Of a stretch of DNA of 28,861 nucleotides, positions 15,484 to 23,389 are shown piece after piece; position 1 is the stretch's first letter, and each line of letters begins with the position of its first letter. The stretch is from a virus. The position numbers and the translations under genes were made by a program. The notes below the pieces were generated by a model, which worked only from the letters and a program-made list of their open reading frames with translations, did no database searches and was not told the origin of the DNA. The stretch is from positions 1-28,861 of IMG/VR virus record IMGVR_UViG_3300042864_000549. One strand, 5' to 3'.

Positions 15484-15689
15484 CAATTTTGTCCATTTCC
15501 AGGTTTTTCATAGTGTATTCCACCAGATTCAATAAATTTTTTACATTGCTCGACGTCGCTCGCACCTCTCAGAATATGATCATCATGCAAACTAAAATGT
15601 AAGCTTGAGATCCATATTCTGAGATGTGGTGGAAGTTTGTCATAGCAACGCATTACCAATGCCATTCTTTGTATGTTAACATGTTCCAA
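15483..15689 (-). CDS. Small protein of unknown function
   Basis: About 68 residues if it begins at the TTG at 15689; no in-frame ATG lies upstream and an internal ATG at about 15656 would shorten it by 11 residues. GAG at about nine bases before the TTG is a possible ribosome-binding site. The sequence includes MRCYDKLPPHLRIWISSLHFS and KFIESGGIHYEKPG. Not recognised. It ends by overlapping the next ATG by one base, so it is probably translated as part of the leftward operon. Confidence 0.45.
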   Translation of the reverse strand: MEHVNIQRMALVMRCYDKLPPHLRIWISSLHFSLHDDHILRGASDVEQCKKFIESGGIHYEKPGNGQN

Positions 15690-15717
15690 ATGAATGACTC
15701 TATTATATATATGTAAA

Positions 15718-16023
15718 TTACAGGGCTGCTAGTTCGACTAAGTTGCTCTCTGTGATGGCATCTAAGCCAATCAATGCTTGTTTGACTGCGGTAAAATCGT
15801 CATGTTTTTCATCGTAGATGACAAATGGAAAATCAGTAAATTCTCCAATATCCCATGTATTTAGAGCATTGAATACAGATTCGTATTGACTACTATCGTT
15901 GTATGATAAATGAGTAAACTCAATGTTATTATCCTGTAGCCACTGATAGGCTGCAGCAGAGTCGTTGCCACCTGTCGTAGTCAAACCAGTATAAAGATAA
16001 ACGTCTTTAATTCCTACTAGCAT
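15718..16023 (-). CDS. Small protein, glutaredoxin/thioredoxin-like fold suspected
   Basis: 101 residues. The order of elements is strand (KDVYLYTGL), helix (AAAYQWLQDNNIEF), strand (THLSYN), then TDFPFVIYDE, which looks like the cis-proline strand of glutaredoxins, and a C-terminal helix pair. The usual CxxC is absent: the equivalent position reads TTTGGNDS and the protein has no cysteine, so it cannot be a normal redox enzyme. AAAAGGAAA is a good ribosome-binding site and a late promoter lies at 16094-16101. Fold call is inference. Confidence 0.5.
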   Translation of the reverse strand: MLVGIKDVYLYTGLTTTGGNDSAAAYQWLQDNNIEFTHLSYNDSSQYESVFNALNTWDIGEFTDFPFVIYDEKHDDFTAVKQALIGLDAITESNLVELAAL

Positions 16024-16049
16024 GTATTGTTTCCTTTTTGTTATTTGTG

Positions 16050-19000
16050 CTAAAATGTTACACTCATCGTACCATTAGCGCTGCCTGTTCCAATATTTAT
16101 AGAAACTATTTGATATGGGTATACTTTTACTGATACTGAATTTGTCGTAGTACCAATATTACCAGCGTTTCCTGATGCTCCAGGATTTGATGTGCCGGCT
16201 GTTCCGGCGGTCGCTCCAGTTCCAGCACTACCTGCTGTGCCAGTATTTCCTGCTGCTCCTGCGCCTCCTGGATTTCCAGCCGCACCATTTGTAGCTCCAG
16301 TTCCAGCTGCTCCTGTTGTGCCAGCATTACCAGCAGCTCCGGCACCGCCTGGGTTTCCAGCCGCACCATTTGTAGCTCCAGTTCCTGCATTGCCAGTCGC
16401 TCCAGCATTTCCTGCTGCTCCTGCACCTCCTGGATTTCCAGCTGCACCATTTGTAGCTCCAGTTCCTGCATTGCCAGTCGCTCCGGCATTTCCTGCAGCG
16501 CCGGCATTACCAGGACTTCCTGCTGCTCCTGGATTTGCTCCAGTTCCTGCCGCTCCTGTTGTACCAGCATTTCCGTTGGCTCCTGCACCGCCTGGACTTC
16601 CTGCTGCTCCTGGATTTGCTCCAGTTCCTGCCGCTCCTGTTGTACCAGCGCTTCCTGCAGCGCCGGCATTACCAGGACTTCCTGCTGCTCCAGCGTTTGC
16701 TCCAGTTCCTGCGGCCCCAGTATTTCCAGCACTTCCATTGGCGCCTGCATTACCAGGACTTCCTGCTGCTCCAGCGTTTGCTCCAGTTCCTGCGGCTCCT
16801 GTATTTCCTGCGCTGCCTGGTGTTCCTGCATTACCTGAACCACCGGCAGCGCCCGAAAGAAGTCCTCCATTGCCGCCTGCGCCGCCGTTGCCGTTAGTAG
16901 CACCACTTATGTTGCCTGAATTACCCGCGGTACCAGCATTGCCGGCGCCGCTACCACCTTGCTTTAAAGTCCAACCCGATGCTCCGCCTCCGCCTCCGCC
17001 GCCTCCGCCGCCTCCGCCTACACCAGCGTTGCCAGGAGATCCGGAGTTACCCGCCGTACCACCAGCTCCTCCTGCACCACCGGCGCCATTTGTTCCTGGG
17101 TTACCAGCATTGCCAGTGGCTCCTGGATTCCCAGCATTTCCTCTTGCACCGCCTGCACCACCAGCACCGTTATTTCCTGGATTACCAGCATTGCCAGTGG
17201 CTCCTGGATTACCAGCATTACCAGCAGCACCGCCTGCACCACCAGCACCGTTATTTCCTGGATTGCCGGCATTACCAGTGGCTCCTGGATTACCAGCATT
17301 ACCACCAGCTCCTCCTGCACCACCAGCCCCATTGGTGCCAGGATTGCCTGTTCCTCCAATACCACCAGATGTCCCAGCTGTACCACCAGCACCACCAGTT
17401 CCTGCAGCTCCATTATTACCGGGATTGCCTGTTCCTCCAATACCTCCGGAAGTACCGGCCGATCCTCCGGCGCCGCCTGTACCAGCAGCTCCATTGTTAC
17501 CGGGATTGCCTGTTCCTCCAATACCACCAGATGTCCCAGCTGTACCACCAGCACCGCCAGTTCCTGCAGCCCCATTATTTCCGGGATTGCCTGATCCACC
17601 TGGATTTCCAGAAGTTCCGGCCGAGCCAGCTGCTCCGTTTGTAGCATTTCCTCCAGCCCCACCAGTACCACCGGTTCCACCTGGAAAATTAGCTAAGGAA
17701 CCAAACGTTGAAACGTTGCCTGGGTTTCCACTTGATCCCGGATTTCCGTTTGCTGCGCCAGTCCCAGCATTACCAGCAGCTCCGGCACCGCCTGGATTTC
17801 CTGCTGCTCCTGGATTAGCTCCAGTGCCAGCATTACCATTTGCTCCAGTATTTCCTGCTGCTCCGGCATTTCCAGGGCTCCCTGCTGCCCCTGGATTAGC
17901 TCCAGTGCCGGCATTACCATTTGCACCTGGATTTCCTGCTGCGCCGGCATTACCTGGATTGCCAGTAGATCCAGCGGTTGCCCCTGTTCCTGCATTACCA
18001 TTTGCTCCAGTATTTCCTGCTGCGCCTGCATTACCTGGATTTCCTGCTGCTCCAGCAGTTGCCCCTGTACCTGCGGCCCCTGTTGTGCCGGCATTACCAT
18101 TAGCACCGGCACCGCCAGGACTTCCTGCTGCTCCGGCGTTTGCTCCAGTTCCAGCCGCCCCTGTTGTGCCGGCATTACCATTGGCACCAGCTCCACCAGG
18201 ACTTCCTGCTGCTCCAGCGTTTGCTCCAGTTCCTGCTGCTCCAGTATTTCCAGCATTTCCATTGGCCCCAGCTCCACCGGGACTTCCTGCTGCTCCAGCA
18301 GTTGCCCCTGATCCTGCGGCTCCAGTATTTCCAGCACTTCCATTGGCACCCGCACCACCTGCACTCCCTGAATTACCAGTCACTCCGCTACCGCCGCCTC
18401 CGCCGCCGCCACCGCCGCCGCCGCAAACGCACCCCCCAAGATTTGCGCTTCCACCAAAGCCACCATTTCCTCCGCCAGGAGAGCCTCCGGCGCCGCCGGG
18501 GGCAGAACAAGGCGCAAATGGGGTGCCAAAACAACCGCAGCCACCGCCCGGACTACCACCGCTACCGGCTCCGCCACCGCAAGGTCGGGCTGAACCTTGT
18601 CCGCCGCCTCCTCCCGTACCTGCGCTACCGCCAGTGCCACCAGCACCGCCGGCACCATTATTTCCTGGATTTCCAGAGTTTCCTGTGGCACCTGGATTCC
18701 CAGCATTTCCTCTTGCACCGCCAGCACCGCCGGCACCATTGGTACCAGGATTACCAGAGTTTCCTGTGGCACCTGGATTCCCAGCATTACCAGCAGCACC
18801 GCCAGCACCGCCGGCGCCATTTGTTCCTGGGTTACCAGCATTGCCAGTGGCACCTGGATTCCCAGCATTACCAGCAGCACCGCCTGCACCACCGGCACCA
18901 TTAGTACCGGGATTGCCGGAGTTTCCTGTCGCTCCAGCATTTCCAGCAGTACCACCAGCACCGCCAGCTCCGCCAGCACCATTCGTACCTGCATTGCCAG

Positions 19001-19412
19001 TGGCACCTGGATTCCCAGCATTCCCTGCAGCACCTCCGGCTCCTCCTGGGCCGCCAGCACCGTTTGTGCCAGCATTTCCTGATGCGCCGGGATTTCCAGA
19101 TGTTCCAGCTGTACCACCAGCACCGCCAGCTCCGCCGGCCCCGTTTGTGCCAGCATTTCCTGATGCGCCAGGATTGCCAGATGTCCCAGCTGTACCACCA
19201 GCACCACCAGTTCCTGCGGCCCCATTATTTCCAGGATTACCAGCATTGCCAGCAGTACCAGGATTGCCTGCATTACCAGCGTTTCCATTGCCGCCACGAC
19301 CAGATATATCTATAGAATATACGCCTGCAGGAACGACGAATGTTGCGGGGGCATTGAATACTTGTGTGGCTGGAGCAGCCTTACCTGAAGCTCTAAATAC
19401 ATTTAATGGCAT
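16050..19412 (-). CDS. 1120-residue glycine-rich, triplet-repeat fibre or adhesin
   Basis: Residues 1-38 are a lead-in (VFNAPATFVVPAGVYSIDISG) typical of phage glycine-rich tail domains. Then follows a two-fold internal architecture: block A (about 39-265, GNPGATGNAG and NGAGGAGG triplets); a Gly/Cys-rich cap (about 266-345, all six cysteines); block B (346-555, GANGNAGTTGAAGTGA type); a spacer (FGSLANFPGG); block A' (600-790); a second Gly-rich cap (about 795-870, with poly-Gly and GWTLKQGG); block B' (870-1085); and a C-terminal beta cap (SVSVKVYPYQIVSINIG). Gly is at every third residue almost throughout, with dozens of X-Pro-Gly. Collagen triple helix or polyglycine-II bundle are both possible. 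AAGAAGG precedes the ATG. GC content is far above the neighbours. Confidence 0.75.
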   Translation of the reverse strand: MPLNVFRASGKAAPATQVFNAPATFVVPAGVYSIDISGRGGNGNAGNAGNPGTAGNAGNPGNNGAAGTGGAGGTAGTSGNPGASGNAGTNGAGGAGGAGGTAGTSGNPGASGNAGTNGAGGPGGAGGAAGNAGNPGATGNAGTNGAGGAGGAGGTAGNAGATGNSGNPGTNGAGGAGGAAGNAGNPGATGNAGNPGTNGAGGAGGAAGNAGNPGATGNSGNPGTNGAGGAGGARGNAGNPGATGNSGNPGNNGAGGAGGTGGSAGTGGGGGQGSARPCGGGAGSGGSPGGGCGCFGTPFAPCSAPGGAGGSPGGGNGGFGGSANLGGCVCGGGGGGGGGGGSGVTGNSGSAGGAGANGSAGNTGAAGSGATAGAAGSPGGAGANGNAGNTGAAGTGANAGAAGSPGGAGANGNAGTTGAAGTGANAGAAGSPGGAGANGNAGTTGAAGTGATAGAAGNPGNAGAAGNTGANGNAGTGATAGSTGNPGNAGAAGNPGANGNAGTGANPGAAGSPGNAGAAGNTGANGNAGTGANPGAAGNPGGAGAAGNAGTGAANGNPGSSGNPGNVSTFGSLANFPGGTGGTGGAGGNATNGAAGSAGTSGNPGGSGNPGNNGAAGTGGAGGTAGTSGGIGGTGNPGNNGAAGTGGAGGSAGTSGGIGGTGNPGNNGAAGTGGAGGTAGTSGGIGGTGNPGTNGAGGAGGAGGNAGNPGATGNAGNPGNNGAGGAGGAAGNAGNPGATGNAGNPGNNGAGGAGGARGNAGNPGATGNAGNPGTNGAGGAGGAGGTAGNSGSPGNAGVGGGGGGGGGGGGASGWTLKQGGSGAGNAGTAGNSGNISGATNGNGGAGGNGGLLSGAAGGSGNAGTPGSAGNTGAAGTGANAGAAGSPGNAGANGSAGNTGAAGTGANAGAAGSPGNAGAAGSAGTTGAAGTGANPGAAGSPGGAGANGNAGTTGAAGTGANPGAAGSPGNAGAAGNAGATGNAGTGATNGAAGNPGGAGAAGNAGATGNAGTGATNGAAGNPGGAGAAGNAGTTGAAGTGATNGAAGNPGGAGAAGNTGTAGSAGTGATAGTAGTSNPGASGNAGNIGTTTNSVSVKVYPYQIVSINIGTGSANGTMSVTF
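16094..16101 (-). promoter_or_regulatory. T4-type late promoter inside the end of the glycine-rich gene
   Basis: Minus strand reads TATAAATA, about 71 bases upstream of the start at 16023. It lies within the last codons of the 1120-residue protein, so it gives the accessory group 16023-12205 its own late start. Confidence 0.55.
16150..19300 (-). repeat. Nine-base-periodic Gly-X-Y coding repeats with A-cap-B duplicated
   Basis: Triplets GNP, GAT, GNA, GTN, GAG, GAA and relatives recur with near-identical DNA modules of 45-60 bases (for example around 17100-17330 and 18660-18900). Two glycine-rich breaks at about 18375-18615 and 16860-17040 divide it into four blocks. Low complexity makes exact unit borders arbitrary. 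Confidence 0.85.
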
Positions 19413-19427
19413 CGTATAACCTTCTTA

Positions 19428-21173
19428 TTAACCTGTATTTGCAAGAGATAAGGCACCGAGATATGTTGTACCTCCGTCGAGGGTAAAGAAACTGAAGACA
19501 TCGATTTTATTTGCACCAGTTGACATCGTCGGTGTCGAAGCATTCGGATATTTAACAGAAGCCGGCCACGTGATTATTCTCGATCCCGTGGCGTCTTGTT
19601 TACAATGAAGTGTGAAACTGTATGCATTGCCCGATGCAGGAGGATTTGAAAATGTAATTGTAATAGACGCGTTGGCCAATGTCAAATCGAATACGTTGGA
19701 TAGTGATAAATCTACAGTGTGAGTAGTTGTTGTTATAGTATTGGCAACAACTGCTTCTTTGTATGAAGCAAGCTTAGGATTACTTAACACATTATTTGCC
19801 ATTGCAACGTTGGCATTAAGAGTAGTAATACCAGCTACTTGTAGCGTCGAGGTTACGTTGGCAAAACCAGTGATCGTAGTATTACCGGCAGCAAGGGTGG
19901 TAATTCCAGATGCAGCACCTGCGGCTACAAGAGACGAAACAGCAAGTGGTTGACTGTTTGTAGACCAGCGATCATTTGTTTCATCCCAGACGAACTGAAC
20001 GTTGGCAGACGTCCCGCGCATGATCTCGAAGCCAGCATTCTCAGTAGGAGGATTAGCTCCAAGATCTGCATTCAGCGTAACAATATTATCACCAACGTCG
20101 AGTGTTGTGGTGTTCACGTAAGTTCTTGTACCGGAAACTGTCAGGTTACCCGAGAGTGTAAGATCGGCGATTGATAATGTGGAATTCACATGAATACCAG
20201 TCGTATTGACCGTAAGTGTTGGCCCAGCAGTTACTCCAATTGTACCACTAGTTGTAATCGTTCCACCAGAAAGTCCATTAGCCGTGGCGACTGAGGTTAC
20301 ACCTCCACCGGTGGCACCTTGAGCACCTTGAGCGCCTTGAGCACCAGTAACACCTTGAGGTCCAGCAACACCTTGAGCACCAGTTGCGCCAGTTGCGCCT
20401 TGAACACCTTGAGCGCCGGCAACACCTTGAGCACCAGTTGCGCCAGTTGCGCCTTGAACACCTTGAGCGCCAGCAACACCTTGAGCACCTTGATCACCCG
20501 TTGTGCCTTGAGCACCAGTTGCGCCAGTTGCGCCTTGAACACCTTGAGCGCCAGCAACACCTTGAGCGCCTTGAGCACCCGTTGTGCCTTGAGCACCTTG
20601 TGCACCGGTTGCACCTTGAGCACCTTGAGCGCCTTGAGATCCGAGAGTAAGTGAAGCACCATTTAAAGTTGTAACTTGAACAATATCACCAGCAATCGCA
20701 TTCGATGTAAGCGTTAAGACCGTGGTATTTGTCGTGTTATAGTCAACGGCCGCAATCTGACGCGAACCATTAATGAAGACGCTTTCAAGCCCTAAAGTAT
20801 ATACGAATGTGTTTGATGTGTCGTCTAATCCTGTAAACACCGTGGTATTCGATGTGACAGTAAACGTATAGGTATTCATGGTAGCAGCATTTGCCGTACC
20901 GCCTGAGCCCCAATAAACTCCTGTTCCATTCGATGAAAGAACTTGGCCGTTGGATCCAGAAGATCCGTTGGCTACGATCGTAGTGACAGCGAGAGAAGAG
21001 AGATTTGAACCAACTTCAAAGATGGCATTCGCAGCATCTGAAGAGAAGACTTTACGGTCAGTTAGGTTGACTGCAAATTCACCGTTATCAATAAAGCCGG
21101 AATTTGCTACGTCAGTAGTATTAGCTGTACGACCAGAAATTGTCGTGCGCTTAAATTGAAATTTATTTGCCAT
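19428..21173 (-). CDS. Modular tail fibre with collagen-like Gly-X-Y domain
   Basis: 581 residues from the ATG at 21173, chosen because GAGG lies six bases upstream; a TTG two codons earlier is in frame. Order: N-terminal module [12 protein letters not shown] ... [16 protein letters not shown], common to marine phage fibres; a [14 protein letters not shown] connector; a strand-rich part ([16 protein letters not shown]); collagen-like repeats (about 177-288: [18 protein letters not shown]); a [22 protein letters not shown] fibre module with [10 protein letters not shown]; and a C-terminal domain with [14 protein letters not shown] and [11 protein letters not shown]. The last domain is paralogous to that of the fibre at 2481. 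A late promoter stands at 21224-21231. Likely a trimeric tail fibre. Confidence 0.8.
   Translation of the reverse strand: MANKFQFKRTTISGRTANTTDVANSGFIDNGEFAVNLTDRKVFSSDAANAIFEVGSNLSSLAVTTIVANGSSGSNGQVLSSNGTGVYWGSGGTANAATMNTYTFTVTSNTTVFTGLDDTSNTFVYTLGLESVFINGSRQIAAVDYNTTNTTVLTLTSNAIAGDIVQVTTLNGASLTLGSQGAQGAQGATGAQGAQGTTGAQGAQGVAGAQGVQGATGATGAQGTTGDQGAQGVAGAQGVQGATGATGAQGVAGAQGVQGATGATGAQGVAGPQGVTGAQGAQGAQGATGGGVTSVATANGLSGGTITTSGTIGVTAGPTLTVNTTGIHVNSTLSIADLTLSGNLTVSGTRTYVNTTTLDVGDNIVTLNADLGANPPTENAGFEIMRGTSANVQFVWDETNDRWSTNSQPLAVSSLVAAGAASGITTLAAGNTTITGFANVTSTLQVAGITTLNANVAMANNVLSNPKLASYKEAVVANTITTTTHTVDLSLSNVFDLTLANASITITFSNPPASGNAYSFTLHCKQDATGSRIITWPASVKYPNASTPTMSTGANKIDVFSFFTLDGGTTYLGALSLANTG
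20308..20642 (-). repeat. Collagen-like Gly-X-Y coding repeats
   Basis: About 37 consecutive Gly-X-Y triplets. The block [18 protein letters not shown] recurs three times with nearly the same DNA, indicating tandem duplication. Gln, Ala, Thr and Val dominate X and Y, and only the GPQ triplet carries proline. Confidence 0.85.
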
Positions 21174-21223
21174 TCTCAACCTCTATATAGAGCAACGAAG
21201 CGGTTATGTAACCCCTAATATTC

Positions 21224-21231
21224 TATTTATA
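21224..21231 (-). promoter_or_regulatory. T4-type late promoter for fibre gene 19428-21173
   Basis: Minus strand reads TATAAATA, 50 bases before the ATG at 21173. It overlaps the stop codon of the small gene at 21227-21418. The leader that follows contains two short inverted repeats (21202-21213 and the palindrome CTCTATATAGAG at 21181-21192). Confidence 0.62.
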
Positions 21232-21418
21232 CAGAAGTATCTTCAGCTTTTTTATTTTTATTTCCAAGCTTTTCAAGATCAACAATTTTTGCTTGAAGAC
21301 TGGTCATGGTTTTATCGGCCATGACCAGTCTTGTTTCTAGCATGATGTTCTTACTTGTAAGATCATGTACACTCGCGAGTAATCGATTGATGTACTCATT
21401 TACAAATTCAGCTTCCAT
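21227..21418 (-). CDS. Small coiled-coil protein
   Basis: 63 residues, almost entirely helical: MEAEFVNEYINRLLASVHDL, then a heptad-like LETRLVMADKTMTSLQAKIVDLEKL and a lysine-rich tail. Similar short proteins occur between fibre genes in marine T4-like phages; function is not established. It may be a fibre-assembly or structural adaptor. The start is three bases after the upstream fibre stop. A perfect 14-base inverted repeat lies within its coding sequence (21296-21332). Confidence 0.65.
   Translation of the reverse strand: MEAEFVNEYINRLLASVHDLTSKNIMLETRLVMADKTMTSLQAKIVDLEKLGNKNKKAEDTSV
21296..21332 (-). other. Perfect 14-base-pair hairpin inside a coding sequence
   Basis: Arms AAGACTGGTCATGG (21296-21309) and CCATGACCAGTCTT (21319-21332) are exact inverted repeats around a nine-base loop. 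It lies in the middle of the coiled-coil gene and encodes part of RLVMADKTMTSL. No U-run follows on the coding strand, so it does not look like a simple intrinsic terminator. Confidence 0.8.
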
Positions 21419-21421
21419 AAA

Positions 21422-23371
21422 TTAGAATGTCCCGCCGTCGAGGGTTGCGTATACAACTGCTGTACCGTTAGACTGAAGCACGAATCCAGTAGAGCCAACA
21501 GCTAATTTTCTAAAACCGTTCGAAGAGTTAGCAACTAAAATGTCTTCTGCAGTAACAGTCGCGAGTCCAGTACCACCGCTTGTTCCAGGCAGTGCAGTCG
21601 AAAGACTCAATGTATTCGCTGTGATACCAACCGCGAGTGTCGAGTTCGCAGTAAGAGTAACGTTAGTCGCGTTCGAAACCAAACCACCAGAGTTTAGGAA
21701 TGCTTGTAATGTAGCAGTAGTATAACCGGCTGCTGCAGTGTCTACAGTTGTTGTAGGTTCTGTTTGAGAACCAGCAAAGAGCTTATAAACGCCATCTGTA
21801 GCATCACGGAAAAGACCGGTATATTTAGCTCCAGTGGCACCGTATTGACCATAAAGACCGATATCAAGAATGTCGGTTGTTGCGTTTCCGTTTGCAAGCT
21901 CGATCAGCGAATCTTGGACTGTCAGGTTGGTAGTATCGATTGTCGAAAGCGTACCGAGAACAGTCAGATTTCCGGAAAGAGAAAGATCTGTAATCGAGAG
22001 TGCAGTATTAACATGGAGTCCAGCAGAGTTGACCGTGAGTGTTGAACCAGTGGTAAGGCCAACTGCATCTGCAGTGACATTAATACCGTTAGCAGCACCA
22101 ACATGAACTCCAGTCGCGTTAGCTGTAAGACCATCACCGCCAACAACGTTGATACCAGCGCCATCAACAGAAATACCGTTAGCAGCTTTGGCAAAGACGC
22201 CTGAAGTATTCGATACAATACCGTTGTTTGCTACAACAGCAATCGTGGCTGCACCACCTTCACCAGATGAGGATCCAGAAATACCGTTACCAGCTGTGAT
22301 AGTAGCAACATAGTCGCCTGATGTACCCGAACCAAGAGCAACGTCGCCTGAAAGTTGCGATGTGGCAATTGAAAGTGCAGCAGCATTGACATAAACGCCC
22401 GAGGTATTCGAAACAATCGTACCGTTACCAGATACGACATGCACACCTGTTGCGTTCGAAGCAATACCAGCTCCGGCAACAACAAAAACGCCTGTTGCGT
22501 TTGCAGATAGACCGTTATTTGCAATAACGTGTACGCCTGAGGTATTTGAAGCAAGACCGCTATTTGCAACTACAGCAATCGCGTCTGCAGAGACGCTGAT
22601 ACCGTTACCAGCACCAACATCAAGAGTTACCTCGCCAGATGTACCGCCACCAGTAAGACCAGAACCGGCTACGACTGATGTAATATCACCATCTTGAGGT
22701 GTTACCCAGTATACAGCTGTTCCGTTCGATGCAAGAACTTGTCCTGCAGTACCATTTGTGCCATTTGCATTAAGAGCAACGTTAGTTCCAATATTGATCT
22801 GTGTGGCATTTGCTACGAACGCCGTACCAACACTCACAATCGCTGCGTTCACGGTGCCTGTAGAGAATACACCGGTGGCATTCGCAACAAAAGAATTAGA
22901 ACCAACGACGAAGTTACCGCCAGAGCCAGCAAGAACGCCGCCGGCAACAGACAGTTTATTATTGGTATTATCAAACGTAAAGTCTGCGTCTCCGGCTAAT
23001 GCGCCAGAATTATTAAATTGAACTTGTGTATTTGAACCAGATACGCCAGAAGTAGGAGTTTCCCAATAAGCGGCTGTTCCATTTGAACTCAGTACTTGTC
23101 CGTTGGTACCCGTCGAACCATTGGCTGTAACTGTTGTCACAACAGCGTTAGCAACAATAATCTTGTCGATACCAGAGGTACCATTCGCAACGAGTGCTTG
23201 GTTGGCGGTCAGTATACCAGGATTAAATTTACCGGCAATGGTGATCGAAGCACCATTCGAACCAATAAATAAGTGATCGCCATTTGCTGTAAACGCTAAT
23301 TCACCGTTAGCTAATGTTGGCGCATCAGCTGTCGTTAACGACCTTTTAATTTGAATTAAATTGTCTGCCAT
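21422..23371 (-). CDS. Long repeat-rich tail fibre protein
   Basis: 649 residues. N-terminus LIQIKRSLTTADAPTLANGELAFTANGDHLFIGS is a conserved marine-phage fibre head, related to that of the 19428 gene. Two [18 protein letters not shown] ... YW connectors follow (about residues 85-105 and 212-230). Residues 240-450 are short repeats of the type GIASNATGVHVV or GISVNGAGV, probably a beta-helical shaft. Then comes the GNLTVLGTLSTIDTTNLTVQDSLIEL module, a domain with GLFRDATDGVYKLF, and a C-terminus GFVLQSNGTAVVYATLDGGTF. AAAGGAAT precedes the ATG. No collagen repeats. A virion fibre is the only reasonable reading; its exact position is unknown. Confidence 0.75.
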   Translation of the reverse strand: MADNLIQIKRSLTTADAPTLANGELAFTANGDHLFIGSNGASITIAGKFNPGILTANQALVANGTSGIDKIIVANAVVTTVTANGSTGTNGQVLSSNGTAAYWETPTSGVSGSNTQVQFNNSGALAGDADFTFDNTNNKLSVAGGVLAGSGGNFVVGSNSFVANATGVFSTGTVNAAIVSVGTAFVANATQINIGTNVALNANGTNGTAGQVLASNGTAVYWVTPQDGDITSVVAGSGLTGGGTSGEVTLDVGAGNGISVSADAIAVVANSGLASNTSGVHVIANNGLSANATGVFVVAGAGIASNATGVHVVSGNGTIVSNTSGVYVNAAALSIATSQLSGDVALGSGTSGDYVATITAGNGISGSSSGEGGAATIAVVANNGIVSNTSGVFAKAANGISVDGAGINVVGGDGLTANATGVHVGAANGINVTADAVGLTTGSTLTVNSAGLHVNTALSITDLSLSGNLTVLGTLSTIDTTNLTVQDSLIELANGNATTDILDIGLYGQYGATGAKYTGLFRDATDGVYKLFAGSQTEPTTTVDTAAAGYTTATLQAFLNSGGLVSNATNVTLTANSTLAVGITANTLSLSTALPGTSGGTGLATVTAEDILVANSSNGFRKLAVGSTGFVLQSNGTAVVYATLDGGTF

Positions 23372-23389
23372 TTGGCTATTCCTTTTAGG

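Noticed and set aside
16192-19419. A 1075-codon open frame on the plus strand, rich in Pro, Ala and Val, opposite the glycine-rich gene
   Set aside because: It is the mirror of GGN/GCN/CCN triplet codons on the minus strand, which cannot make stops in that frame. It lacks a convincing ribosome-binding site, and the minus-strand product has recognisable phage head and cap domains.
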